Shown piece by piece: positions 43,049-51,339 of a stretch of DNA of 64,000 nucleotides. A program made the position numbers and the translations under genes. Source of the stretch: Bacillus licheniformis DSM 13 = ATCC 14580 (GTDB lineage Bacteria > Bacillota > Bacilli > Bacillales > Bacillaceae); the NCBI RefSeq assembly GCF_000011645.1, contig NC_006270.3:1237501-1301500 (forward strand), written 5' to 3'. Each line of letters starts with the position of its first letter. The stretch's first letter is position 1. The notes below the pieces were generated by a model. The model was given only the letters and a program-made list of their open reading frames with translations, searched no databases and had not been told where the DNA came from.

Positions 43049-43435
43049 TTAAAGTATGTCAAGCTCTGTGATAAGCGCGATCAGCACTTCGGTTAAAACT
43101 TGGACGGAAAGCAGGATCTCCAGCGAGGAAAGCGTAATGGTGACATTGCGGCTGCCGATGACTTTGATGATGACTCTTCTCCTGCTTTGCAGCCTGTGTA
43201 CGGCTAAAAGGTGTTCTGAGACAATGTCTGCTGTATCCTCGTCTTCGATCGCAAGCTGAGCCGATAAAATCGTCAAAGAGATCACGATGGCTTGTAAAGA
43301 GAGAGCTGCTGTTATGTTTGCCGTGTTTACCGTGACATGTTCTGAATCAATTACTTCAATGAGCTGGTCATATTCCCGGTGTAATTCGTCAAATGTTTCT
43401 GCGTACAGCGCTTCGGCTTTTTCATGAAACGACAT
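43049..43435 (-). CDS. cotV: Spore crust protein CotV
   Basis: 128 residues from MSFHEKAEAL (AAAGGAG upstream; an 8-residue in-frame extension is unlikely). It shares the CotX-type core: IDSEHVTVNTANITAALSLQAIVISLTIL and VIGSRNVTITLSSLEILLSVQVL. First gene of cotVWX. Confidence 0.9.
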   Translation of the reverse strand: MSFHEKAEALYAETFDELHREYDQLIEVIDSEHVTVNTANITAALSLQAIVISLTILSAQLAIEDEDTADIVSEHLLAVHRLQSRRRVIIKVIGSRNVTITLSSLEILLSVQVLTEVLIALITELDIL

Positions 43436-43581
43436 AACTTTCACTCCTTTCTTATCCACACTTTATTAAATGCAGACCGGTACCATAGCGGAATGAGAAA
43501 AACATACATTTCAGCACCCAAATTTGCTGTTTTAGGGAAGGCGGTTCCGGCATATATTTGGAAACAGGAAGGGGGAGCCCT

Positions 43582-43938
43582 GTGATACAAAGCTGGTTTT
43601 TATTTTTTTTATTTTCTATCGCGGTATTTCGGCTGACGAGGCTGATTGTGTTCGACACGATCATGGCGCCGTTTAGAAGCCTGTTTCATGAAGAGGTTGA
43701 AGAAAAAAACGAAAAAACGGGAGAGACCGAAACGTATCTTGTCATGAAAGGAAAAGGCGTGAGAGCGTGGGTCGGCGAGCTGCTGAGCTGCTATTGGTGC
43801 ACGGGCGTGTGGTGTACCGCGTTTTTGCTTGTTTTTTACGCATTTGTTCCGGTCATTGCTGAATGGCTGATTCTTCTGCTTTCGATCGCCGGCCTGGCTG
43901 GAGTATTGGAAACGATCGTTTCCAAATGGCTCGATTGA
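43582..43938 (+). CDS. yjcA: Sporulation membrane protein YjcA (DUF1360)
   Basis: 118 residues, GTG start behind AAGGGGGAG. Three hydrophobic segments with FRLTRLIVFDTIMAPFR after the first and the family's ELLSCYWCTGVWC motif before the second. Function unknown; the DUF1360 family is confined to spore formers. Divergent from the cot operon. Confidence 0.85.
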   Translation: MIQSWFLFFLFSIAVFRLTRLIVFDTIMAPFRSLFHEEVEEKNEKTGETETYLVMKGKGVRAWVGELLSCYWCTGVWCTAFLLVFYAFVPVIAEWLILLLSIAGLAGVLETIVSKWLD

Positions 43939-43976
43939 ATGGGGATTTGTCATTAGCAACTTATGAAAAGAAGACT

Positions 43977-43985
43977 CATATAATG
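43977..43985 (+). promoter_or_regulatory. Candidate SigK -10 element
   Basis: CATATAATG matches CATANNNTA in all fixed positions except the last, 30 bases before the small gene at 44016. Confidence 0.35.
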
Positions 43986-44015
43986 GCGTATAAGCATGAG
44001 AAAGGAAGGAATGCA

Positions 44016-44141
44016 ATGAGACAAGTGAAAAGAAGGCAGCAAGGCCGATTAACGAACGCTTCCAGCAATCATCAGTCCACTTTCTCAAAAAAAGTGAAGA
44101 AAAAAGGCTGCGGATGCGGCAAAAAAAAGAGAACCTATTAA
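44016..44141 (+). CDS. Small basic cysteine-containing protein, probably spore-associated
   Basis: 41 residues, ATG preceded by GAAAGGAAGG. Very basic (RQVKRRQQGR, KKVKKK) ending in GCGCGKKKRTY. I cannot name it. Tiny Lys/Cys-rich proteins among cot and spo genes often enter coat or bind DNA/RNA in the spore; its own terminator and an upstream SigK-like box agree with a sporulation role. Confidence 0.6.
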   Translation: MRQVKRRQQGRLTNASSNHQSTFSKKVKKKGCGCGKKKRTY

Positions 44142-44148
44142 TATCAAA

Positions 44149-44178
44149 AAAAGCCGGAATGCATCCGGTTTTTTTGTT
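44149..44178 (+). terminator. Terminator of the small basic protein gene
   Basis: AAGCCGGA and TCCGGTT arms with a T-run, 8 bases after the stop. Confidence 0.8.
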
Positions 44179-44224
44179 GCCAATTTTTCTTCTGGTGCAT
44201 ACACCATCATAAGGAGGGGAAGCG

Positions 44225-44434
44225 ATGAATTTATTTGAACAGCTGGTTGAATCGATATACCGCAAACATGATCAAACTCAAGCCGGCCATGACAAGGTGC
44301 TCTTTGAACAGCAGAAGGAACTGGAGACATTTGACCGCTCGGCCGAACAGTTCGGCAGGCAGATCGAAGCGTTTGCGGAGAATGCCGAAAAATGGCTGGG
44401 AGAGGACGGGAGTCTGCCAGGCATTTTTAAATAA
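44225..44434 (+). CDS. Small acidic helical protein of unknown function
   Basis: 69 residues after an excellent AAGGAGGGG ribosome site. Sequence is helical and rich in Q/E (HDKVLFEQQKELETFDRSAEQFGRQIEAF), compatible with a coiled coil; no membrane segment. Located between small sporulation genes. I do not recognise a family. Confidence 0.65.
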   Translation: MNLFEQLVESIYRKHDQTQAGHDKVLFEQQKELETFDRSAEQFGRQIEAFAENAEKWLGEDGSLPGIFK

Positions 44435-44513
44435 TCCACAGAAGCCCTATGCATCAATCCAAGCCAATCCTATCAACTGTCATATCGTGTAGGGAGAAAA
44501 GGAGGTGCTTTAG

Positions 44514-44645
44514 ATGGGCTTTTGTTGCGGAGGCTACGGCGGTGGCTACAGCGGCGGCTATGGCGGCGGCTATGGTTCAACGTTTGTATTGATCGTTGTC
44601 TTGTTTATTCTTTTAATTATTGTCGGCGCTTCTTTTAAATATTAG
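44514..44645 (+). CDS. yjcZ: YjcZ-family sporulation protein
   Basis: 43 residues, AAAGGAGG ribosome site. A Gly/Tyr-rich N-terminus (GFCCGGYGGGYSGGYGGGYG) is followed by one hydrophobic helix (STFVLIVVLFILLIIVGASF). This is the YjcZ architecture of small forespore or coat peptides. A CATATCGTG SigK-like box lies at 44481-44489. Confidence 0.9.
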   Translation: MGFCCGGYGGGYSGGYGGGYGSTFVLIVVLFILLIIVGASFKY

Positions 44646-44662
44646 TTTTTGAGTTGAAGCGA

Positions 44663-44706
44663 AGAGGGCGGCGGCAGCATATGTGCCGGGCTCTCTTCTT
44701 TTTGAG
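44663..44706 (+). terminator. Terminator of yjcZ
   Basis: GAAGAGGGC and GGGCTCTCTTC arms (imperfect) followed by TTTTT. Confidence 0.65.
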
Positions 44707-44735
44707 CGGGAAAAGCACAAGGCTTTTCAAACATG

Positions 44736-44744
44736 CATAAGATA
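44736..44744 (+). promoter_or_regulatory. Candidate SigK -10 element of spoVIF
   Basis: CATAAGATA is an exact CATANNNTA, about 30 bases before the spoVIF start; an AC pair lies 17 bases upstream as a possible -35. Confidence 0.5.
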
Positions 44745-44774
44745 GCGTATCACTCCCAAAAAGGAGGCATAGGT

Positions 44775-45032
44775 ATGGACAATCAATTTTTCAAAAACAT
44801 CGAAAAGAAAACGGGCGTCAGCATGAATGACGTCATGCAGCTCGCAAATTCGCTGCAAAATGCCAACTTCAAGGATGAAAATACGGTCCGCAGCGTGATT
44901 AAGCGCGTCGCTAAATTGGCGAATAAACGGGTTCCGAAGGAAATGGAAGATAAGATTGTTGAATCCATTGTAAGCGGCAAAGAAAAAATGGATTTCAACA
45001 CGATCGCGAAAATGATGAACAGCAAAAAATAA
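44775..45032 (+). CDS. spoVIF: Sporulation protein SpoVIF
   Basis: 85 residues from MDNQFFKNIEKKTGV, after AAGGAGG with slightly long spacing. Small basic helical protein required for correct coat assembly and spore resistance in B. subtilis (YjcC). Upstream in-frame codons contain the SigK-like box and are not translated. Confidence 0.9.
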   Translation: MDNQFFKNIEKKTGVSMNDVMQLANSLQNANFKDENTVRSVIKRVAKLANKRVPKEMEDKIVESIVSGKEKMDFNTIAKMMNSKK

Positions 45033-45075
45033 ACACCGCGCCTTCCGATAAAAGGAGGGCACGGTGTCTTTTATT
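45033..45075 (+). terminator. Terminator of spoVIF
   Basis: CACCGCGCCTTCC and GGAGGGCACGGTG arms (imperfect) with TCTTTTATT. It overlaps the end of convergent yjcD. Confidence 0.7.
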
Positions 45076-47368
45076 GCAGCTGAACTTGTGGATTCGGGCG
45101 TAAAATAGGCTGTAAAAACCTTGAGCGGTATGCCGTTCTTCCCCTTCTGAAGGAAGGGACGCTGATATACAGGCGGTCCTCGGCCCGGGTCATGGCGACA
45201 TACAGCAGCCTCCGCTCTTCTTCAAGAGCGGTTTCATCGCCTTTTCTCGCTGTCTCCAGGGCAAAGTCATGCGGAATCGAGCCGTCCTGCACTCCCAGTA
45301 TATAGACCGTTTTAAATTCAAGCCCTTTCGCACGATGAATTGTCAAAAGCTGAACACCGTATCCGTCAGCTTTTTGCTTTTCCGCGGCTCTCATATGATC
45401 GACATGCTCAAGAAATTCGGGGATCGTTTTGAATTTTTTTGCCGCAGTTTTGAGATCCCGCAGATCGTCAGACCCTTTTTCGAGCTTGTTCCCTTCGTTT
45501 CCGCGCTTTTTCAGGTAATCGGAAAAGCCCATCTTTTCTTCTGCGAAAGAGATGGCTTCAACCGGCTTCATCGTTTTTAAGCCTGGGAAAAAAGGAACGA
45601 TTTTTTTTATTTTATCAAGCTGAAACGGTTTAATGTCAGTCAATTTTTCAAGCGCCTGAACCATTGTGCAATCTTCTGTAATCGAGAGCGCTTTAAGCGT
45701 GTTTAAAGCGGACTGCTTGAGAAAGAGGGCGGGTAAAATCTGCTTTACGGCTTCCGCGTCATCTTGATTTTGGCTTAAGTAGAGATAGGCCAGCATCTGC
45801 CGGACGATCCTCCTGCTGTAAAACGACCGGACGCCTTGTTCAGCCGTGTACGGAATGGCTGACTGGTGCAGACGTTCAAAAATGGCGCGGCCGCTGCTGT
45901 TTGTCCGGTATAGGATGGCGAAGTCATCAGGCTTTGCGCCCATTTCAATTTTTTCTTGGATATCAGAGACGATCATAATCGCTTCTTCCTCTTCATCATA
46001 AGGATAAAATAAGAGCGGTTTTTGGCGGTCGTCTCTCGCGGCGCTTAATGTTTTCGGAAAACGCTTTTTGTTTTTCCTTACGACCATATCGGCGCTTGCC
46101 ACAATCGGATGGCTCGATCTGTAATTCGTCGTGAGGCGGACCGTTTTCGCCTTCGGATAATCTTTTTCAAAATCGAGTATAAAAGAAGGACTGCTCCCTC
46201 TGAACGCGTAGATTGACTGATCATCATCCCCGACACAGGTCAGGTTGTTTTCGGGGCTTGCCAAGAGCTTGATGATGGCGTATTGAACAGGGTTAATGTC
46301 CTGAAATTCGTCAATCAAAATCGCGTGAAAGCGCGTCTGATATCGCTTTAAAATGTCCGGCTGTTCTTGAAACAGCTGCCAGCACGCAGATGCCATATCG
46401 TCGAAATCGAATTGGCGCCGCGCTGCTTTTTGTTCTTCATAATGACGGTACAGCCGGTGAACCCGCTTTTCCCATTCGTCTTCAAGCGGAATCTGTTCAC
46501 CCGGAAGATAAGCGTTCTTCCAGTAGCCGATCTGCTGGATCGCCTGGTCAACCGGAAAGTCTTTTTCATCAAGCCCTTCTTCGGCAAGGGCCATTTTGAT
46601 GTACTGTTCTTTTTGCCATTCCCATTTCAGCAGGTGCTCGCCATTCCATTTGGCCGGATCATGATGATAAAGAATTTTGTAAAAAAAGCTGTGGAAGGTG
46701 CCTGTCACGAGGCGGTTCACAGTCTGCATCGGCAAACCGTATAGCGAGGCCATCCGCTCTTTCATTTCTTTCACAGCTTTTGTCGTGAATGTGACGAGCA
46801 ATATGGCAGAAGGCGGGATATCGAGCCGGGATATCATATAAGCCGCTCGCGCGGTTAATACCCGCGTTTTTCCGCTTCCCGCGCCGGCCAGAACGAGAAG
46901 GGGTTCTTCGGGGGCCGTCACGGCGGCAAGCTGTTTCTCATTCAGCGGCACATTCGGAAAGACCGGTTCCGGAGCCGTTTCTGCCGCTGGAGAGAAAGGA
47001 GAATGGATGGAAGCTTCGCGAGGCGGCGTCCAGAAGTCCGTGTCCGCCTTCTTTTCCTCTCCGATCGCTTTGCCTTTCGGGAGGCGGAAAACGCCGCTTT
47101 CAGTATAATCGTTCTGTTTGGTCTTCTGCTCTGTCTTCTCATTTAAGCAAGCCGCTTCACATTGAGAAAAATCCCCGTTTTCCCGGTGGAAAAAATGCGG
47201 CTCTTCATGAATCGACAATTTCAGTCTGAGCGGCAAGCCGCAATATTTACACGTGATCCTGTCTTTTCTTGCTTCATCAAAGAGGAATTGCAGGTGTTCT
47301 CTCGAATATGTATGTATATGAATGTCTCGGTTATTGAATCGGGCGCATTTCAAAAAGAGGTCCTCCAA
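45071..47368 (-). CDS. yjcD: UvrD/PcrA-like superfamily 1 helicase YjcD with N-terminal zinc domain
   Basis: 765 residues. The N-terminal segment (about 35-75) has ITCKYCGLPLRLKLS...PHFFHRENGDF and a later C, a CxxC finger closely resembling the start of CoiA. After a variable linker (75-140) comes the SF1A helicase core: LNEKQLAAVTAPEEPLLVLAGAGSG­KT split over Q-motif and Walker A, DEFQDINPVQ, GDDDQSIYAFRGS, LTTNYRSS, and the C-terminal VAMTRAEDRLYIS. It unwinds DNA in repair or recombination; its exact role is unknown. Confidence 0.9.
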   Translation of the reverse strand: MEDLFLKCARFNNRDIHIHTYSREHLQFLFDEARKDRITCKYCGLPLRLKLSIHEEPHFFHRENGDFSQCEAACLNEKTEQKTKQNDYTESGVFRLPKGKAIGEEKKADTDFWTPPREASIHSPFSPAAETAPEPVFPNVPLNEKQLAAVTAPEEPLLVLAGAGSGKTRVLTARAAYMISRLDIPPSAILLVTFTTKAVKEMKERMASLYGLPMQTVNRLVTGTFHSFFYKILYHHDPAKWNGEHLLKWEWQKEQYIKMALAEEGLDEKDFPVDQAIQQIGYWKNAYLPGEQIPLEDEWEKRVHRLYRHYEEQKAARRQFDFDDMASACWQLFQEQPDILKRYQTRFHAILIDEFQDINPVQYAIIKLLASPENNLTCVGDDDQSIYAFRGSSPSFILDFEKDYPKAKTVRLTTNYRSSHPIVASADMVVRKNKKRFPKTLSAARDDRQKPLLFYPYDEEEEAIMIVSDIQEKIEMGAKPDDFAILYRTNSSGRAIFERLHQSAIPYTAEQGVRSFYSRRIVRQMLAYLYLSQNQDDAEAVKQILPALFLKQSALNTLKALSITEDCTMVQALEKLTDIKPFQLDKIKKIVPFFPGLKTMKPVEAISFAEEKMGFSDYLKKRGNEGNKLEKGSDDLRDLKTAAKKFKTIPEFLEHVDHMRAAEKQKADGYGVQLLTIHRAKGLEFKTVYILGVQDGSIPHDFALETARKGDETALEEERRLLYVAMTRAEDRLYISVPSFRRGRTAYRSRFLQPILRPNPQVQLQ

Positions 47369-47474
47369 TTAATGGGTAGTCGTCTGGTGTCATGAGACAA
47401 CGTCTATCATATCAAATGAAAACCGTTTAAAACAGTAGATTTTTGGGAATTAAAGCTGATGAGGAGGAGATCGA

Positions 47475-47732
47475 ATGGGATATTTGCCGCCTGTCCGCAA
47501 TGATCAATATATACAGTATGCCAATCGAAGCATCAGCCAAAAATCGAACTACGCTTATATACAAAAAACCGCCAATATCCCAAGCGAGCGCGCCTACCGC
47601 GAAGTCGAAAAAAGAGAGGAAAATCAGACTGCGGCTTTTAGGCGGGTCGAGGAAAAAAAGCGGAAAAAAGCGCTCAACCGCCGTGTTGCGAAAAAGGCGG
47701 AAAGCGGGCGCTTCGTCAATGAATCCGTTTGA
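47475..47732 (+). CDS. Small charged protein at the yjcE position
   Basis: 85 residues, GAGGAGGAGA ribosome site. Tyr/Asn-rich N-terminus (MGYLPPVRNDQYIQYANRS) and an Arg/Lys/Glu-rich helical C-terminus (REVEKREENQTAAFRRVEEKKRKKALNRR written here in two overlapping parts of the same helix). No membrane segment. B. subtilis has a gene of unknown function (yjcE) here, but I cannot confirm homology. Confidence 0.65.
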   Translation: MGYLPPVRNDQYIQYANRSISQKSNYAYIQKTANIPSERAYREVEKREENQTAAFRRVEEKKRKKALNRRVAKKAESGRFVNESV

Positions 47733-47742
47733 GAGATGAAAC

Positions 47743-47770
47743 AAACCCCGGCTTTTATACCGGGGTTTTC
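47743..47770. terminator. Bidirectional terminator between the small gene and yngC
   Basis: AAACCCCGG-CTTTTATA-CCGGGGTTTT; symmetric, placed between convergent stops. Confidence 0.8.
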
Positions 47771-47771
47771 G

Positions 47772-48359
47772 TTATTTTCTGCGCAGTTTTTTGAGTCCGA
47801 AATACAGAATGATCATAGCCGCCGCCCCGAGCATGATCGGAGTCGTGTACGTTCTTGCTACATTTTCAACATGGTCCCACCGGCTGCCGAGCTGTACGCC
47901 GAGATAGACGAACAGTATCGACCACGGTATGATGGCCAGCACGGTCAGACCCGTGAATTTTAAAATCGGCATTTTCGCAATGCCGGCCGGAATGGAGATG
48001 GCGTGTCTGACCACGGGAATGAAGCGGGCAGAAAAGACGACGCCTCCGCCGTATTTCTCAAACCATTTTTCGGCTGTTTGAATGTGATGCTTTTGGATCA
48101 ATAAGTATTTTCCGTATTTGTATAAAAACGGACGTCCGCCGTAGTAGCCGATCCAGTATAAAAACAATTGAGCAATCGTTCCCCCGATGACGCCGGCAAT
48201 CACGGCGCCTGTTATCGTAATCGAGCCGTTTGAGACCATGTATCCGCCGTAGGCGAGTACGATTTCACTCGGGATGATTTCGATCATTAAACCGATCGCA
48301 ATGCCGAAATAGCCAAGATCGGTCAGCCACATTAAAATATCATTCACTATGCTTCCCAT
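47772..48359 (-). CDS. yngC: DedA-family membrane protein YngC-like
   Basis: 195 residues with five to six hydrophobic segments. DedA hallmarks: IEIIPSEIVLAYGGY, GGTIAQLFLYWIGYYGGRP, FSARFIPVVRHAISIPAGIAKM. These proteins act as flippases of undecaprenyl phosphate or phospholipids, or affect membrane energetics. Assignment to yngC rests on company of yngA- and yngB-like genes. Last gene of the block; 95 bases separate it from galE. Confidence 0.75.
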   Translation of the reverse strand: MGSIVNDILMWLTDLGYFGIAIGLMIEIIPSEIVLAYGGYMVSNGSITITGAVIAGVIGGTIAQLFLYWIGYYGGRPFLYKYGKYLLIQKHHIQTAEKWFEKYGGGVVFSARFIPVVRHAISIPAGIAKMPILKFTGLTVLAIIPWSILFVYLGVQLGSRWDHVENVARTYTTPIMLGAAAMIILYFGLKKLRRK

Positions 48360-48454
48360 TTTCGTTTTTTCTCCCTGCTTTTGATTTCATCAGCCGAACG
48401 TTGGAGCAGCCGCCGGGACGCTTCCCTGGCGCCCGCGGGGGAAATAAGCGAATC

Positions 48455-49441
48455 TCAAAAACCGTCCGGATGCGCTTTGTGCCATTGCCATGCGCTTTGA
48501 ATGATGGTTTGCAAATCGCTGTATTGCGGCTTCCATCCGGTATCTTCCACCAGTGTCCGGCTGTCCGCCACCAGCACTGGCGGATCTCCCGCTCTGCGCT
48601 CGTCCGTTTTTGCTGCAATGCTTCGCTCTGTCATGTTTTCCGCGGTTTCAATGATTTCTTTTACGGAATGTCCGGCCCCTGTCCCTACATTATAAACATT
48701 TTGCTTCAGTCTGTCTTCATATAATCCATCAAGGGCAGCCAGGTGGGCGGAAGCCAGATCGAGGACGTGAATATAATCCCTGATGCAGGTTCCGTCTGGC
48801 GTCGAATAATCTTCTCCGAAAATGGACAGCTGCTTTCGCTGTCCCAAAGCCGTCTGCAGGACGAGGGGAATGAGGTGGCTTTCGGGATCGTGGTCCTCGC
48901 CGATCGCTCCGTTTAAAGCGGCGCCGGCGGCGTTGAAGTAGCGGAGGGCGGCCCATTTGACACCGTGCGTTTTTCCGACCCAGTGCAGATATTTTTCGAT
49001 CATCAGCTTCGATTCCCCGTAAGGATTGACAGGGGAGAGGGGAGCAGCCTCTTTAATCGGGGCTTTCTCCGGGATGCCGTATACGGCGGCGGTTGACGAA
49101 AAGACGATGTTATTGACGCCTTCCTTGATGGCCGTTTCGAAAAATGCACAAGACTTTAGCGTGTTTTCCCTAAAGTATATCTCAGGCTTTTCGATCGATT
49201 CGGACACAAGGCTTTTGGCGGCGAAATGGATGACAGCATCGACATCATGATGTTTGATGATGGCTTTGACAAGTGCCGCATCAGCGATATCGCCTTCGTA
49301 AAAGCTGACCCCGCTGACGGCTTCCCTGTGTCCGGTAGATAAATTGTCAAGCACGACGACGGAGCGGTTTTGCTTTGTCAATTCGAGTACGGTGTGGCTG
49401 CCGATGTATCCGGCTCCTCCTGTTACGAGTACGGATGTCAT
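48455..49441 (-). CDS. galE: UDP-glucose 4-epimerase
   Basis: 328 residues from the ATG that overlaps the yngB stop (ATGA); an ATG six bases earlier is too close to AAAGGAG. NAD-binding TGGAGYIGSHTVLEL, catalytic Ser-Ser-Thr (FSSTAAVYG) and YGESK with catalytic Tyr/Lys. It interconverts UDP-glucose and UDP-galactose; next to a UDP-glucose pyrophosphorylase it would supply galactosyl donors for envelope polymers. Confidence 0.9.
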   Translation of the reverse strand: MTSVLVTGGAGYIGSHTVLELTKQNRSVVVLDNLSTGHREAVSGVSFYEGDIADAALVKAIIKHHDVDAVIHFAAKSLVSESIEKPEIYFRENTLKSCAFFETAIKEGVNNIVFSSTAAVYGIPEKAPIKEAAPLSPVNPYGESKLMIEKYLHWVGKTHGVKWAALRYFNAAGAALNGAIGEDHDPESHLIPLVLQTALGQRKQLSIFGEDYSTPDGTCIRDYIHVLDLASAHLAALDGLYEDRLKQNVYNVGTGAGHSVKEIIETAENMTERSIAAKTDERRAGDPPVLVADSRTLVEDTGWKPQYSDLQTIIQSAWQWHKAHPDGF

Positions 49442-50328
49442 TGCCATGCTCCTTTCTGCGCTTCTTTTTTTAAGACGCTCTCCAGGTAGGCGAGCAGTTT
49501 TGGCCGCATCTCGTCCCGCATGAGGGCGATTTCCGTACTCGCTTTAAAGCTGCCCAGCTTGTCGCCGATATCAAAGCGGCTTCCTTTCAATTTGCGCGCA
49601 TACATGCTTTGTTCCCGGCAGATTTCCCTTAGTGCGTCAGTCAGCTGAATTTCATTTCCCGCGCCGCGCTTCGTTTGTTCGAGCACAGGGAAAATCGAAG
49701 GCCTCAGCACATAGCGGCCCATGACCGCGATATTTGAAGGCGCATCTTTGACGGTCGGCTTTTCTACAAGATCGTCGATTTGATACACTTTGTTCTTTTG
49801 CGCGGATGTCTGAATGATGCCGTATTTGCTCACGTCCGCTGGATCGACGGGCTGAACGCCGATCACTTCGGTCTGATATTCTTCATATACTTCGAGCAGC
49901 TGCCTAAGCGCCGGTGTTTCTGACACCATGATATCGTCGCCGAGGAGGACGGCAAACGGCTCATCACCGATGAAATGCTTGGCCGATAACACTGCATGTC
50001 CGAGGCCGATGGGCTCCTTTTGCCGGATATAATGAATATTCGCCATATCGGCGATCTCGCGTATCTCTTTTAACACATCGTTTTTTCCTTTGGCCAGCAG
50101 GTTTTGCTCAAGTTCCACAGAGCGGTCAAAATGGTCTTCAATCGAACGCTTATTTCTTCCTGTAATGATAAGGATGTCTTCAATGCCTGATTGGACAGCT
50201 TCTTCCACGATATATTGTATGGCCGGTTTATCGACAATCGGCAGCATTTCTTTCGGCTGCGCTTTTGTTGCCGGCAAAAATCTCGTACCTAATCCGGCTG
50301 CTGGGATGACTGCTTTTTTTACTTTCAT
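49438..50328 (-). CDS. yngB: UTP-glucose-1-phosphate uridylyltransferase YngB-like
   Basis: 296 residues. Nucleotidyltransferase motif KAVIPAAGLGTRFLPATKAQPKEMLPIVDKPA at the N-terminus (given in two parts: GLGTRF and PKEMLP), then GLGHAVLSAKHFIG, GDDIMV and VEKP. It makes UDP-glucose. B. subtilis GtaB is the main enzyme; YngB is the paralogue in the yngABC operon, which the neighbours favour here. Confidence 0.85.
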   Translation of the reverse strand: MKVKKAVIPAAGLGTRFLPATKAQPKEMLPIVDKPAIQYIVEEAVQSGIEDILIITGRNKRSIEDHFDRSVELEQNLLAKGKNDVLKEIREIADMANIHYIRQKEPIGLGHAVLSAKHFIGDEPFAVLLGDDIMVSETPALRQLLEVYEEYQTEVIGVQPVDPADVSKYGIIQTSAQKNKVYQIDDLVEKPTVKDAPSNIAVMGRYVLRPSIFPVLEQTKRGAGNEIQLTDALREICREQSMYARKLKGSRFDIGDKLGSFKASTEIALMRDEMRPKLLAYLESVLKKEAQKGAWQ

Positions 50329-50350
50329 GGTTATTCACTCCTGGTCTTTT

Positions 50351-50746
50351 TTATGAATCTGTGCCGGGTTCTTGAAACACCCAAAGCTTGTTTCCGGTAA
50401 AGTTGATGGCCATTCCTGCGACTGTTGCGGACATCTTGCTGATAAAAAGGGACAGGCCGGCTTTTTGAAAAATGTACAGAAGGACAAATGTAGCGCCCGC
50501 TGCTGCAAGATTGATCATGATAAACCGGACGATTTCCGCGCCATGCGCTTTTTCTTTTACTTGAAACGTCCATGTCCGATTCCAGATATAGCTGTTTGCC
50601 ACGCCTGCCGAATAGGAAAACAACTGTGCGGCCAGGTAGGGGACGTGGAGCGACGTAAGGAGGAAAAACACGACGAAATCAACGAGTGTGTTCCCGGCTC
50701 CGACTGTCCCGAAACGAACGAGTGTGGGGATGTTTTTTTTGTTCAT
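50351..50746 (-). CDS. yngA: GtrA-family membrane protein YngA-like
   Basis: 131 residues with four membrane helices and the GtrA pattern RFGTVGAGNTLVDFVVFFLL, AQLFSYSAGVANSYIWNRTWTF and FTGNKLWVF. GtrA proteins flip lipid-linked glucose for polymer glycosylation. First gene of the yngA-yngB-galE-yngC block. Confidence 0.82.
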   Translation of the reverse strand: MNKKNIPTLVRFGTVGAGNTLVDFVVFFLLTSLHVPYLAAQLFSYSAGVANSYIWNRTWTFQVKEKAHGAEIVRFIMINLAAAGATFVLLYIFQKAGLSLFISKMSATVAGMAINFTGNKLWVFQEPGTDS

Positions 50747-50881
50747 AACGGCATTCGGCTGTTACCTCCCGTCTATTTTGTGTAGGGCTTTGTAAAAGCT
50801 TAGAAACAACTTTAATAGACAATGTTGAATAAACGATAAACAAAAGATGAACAAACTATGAAATGTTTTCTGAGGAAAAGA

Positions 50882-50912
50882 AAAACCGTTCCGCTTAAAA
50901 AGCGGAACGGTT
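50882..50912 (-). terminator. Terminator of yjcF
   Basis: AACCGTTCCGC/GCGGAACGGTT stem with TTTTTC on the minus strand, overlapping the yjcF stop. Confidence 0.85.
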
Positions 50913-51330
50913 ACTTTTTGACCATTTTGACATGGGGAATATTCGCATCTGAAAATTCTTCAGACACGACTTTATAGCCGTGTTTTTCGTAAAAGGGAAC
51001 AGCCTGTGTCTGCGCGTTCAGCATAAATTGAGACGCGCCTTGCTTGGCGGCTTCCTCTTCAAGCGCCTGAATGATCAGGTTGCCGACGCCGAGGGAGCGG
51101 TGGCTTTTCAGCACACAGATTCGTTCAAGTTTGCCGTAGCCGTCGACAAGCCGGAGCCGGCCAGCGCCGATCGGCTCTTTTTCGTCATAGATGACGAGAT
51201 GTGAAGATTCCTGATCAAGATGATCCATTTCTTCTTCCGGTGATACGTGCTGCTCCTTGATAAAGACTTCCTTTCTAACAAAGAAGGCGTCTTCAAGCTG
51301 TTGTTGATTCTTCACAATGACGGCTTCCAC
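50911..51330 (-). CDS. yjcF: GNAT acetyltransferase YjcF
   Basis: 139 residues. ElaA/GNAT-like: VRKEVFIKEQHVSPEEEMD, then acetyl-CoA region LERICVLKSHRSLGVGNLIIQALE and QTQAVPFYEKHGYKVV. Substrate unknown. Nine bases downstream of yjcG, so cotranscribed. Confidence 0.87.
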   Translation of the reverse strand: MEAVIVKNQQQLEDAFFVRKEVFIKEQHVSPEEEMDHLDQESSHLVIYDEKEPIGAGRLRLVDGYGKLERICVLKSHRSLGVGNLIIQALEEEAAKQGASQFMLNAQTQAVPFYEKHGYKVVSEEFSDANIPHVKMVKK

Positions 51331-51339
51331 TGGCTTTCT

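Noticed and set aside
43609..44265. 218-codon minus-strand frame across yjcA and the next small gene
   Set aside because: Composition is that of an antisense shadow; the opposite strand has genes with good ribosome sites and known families.
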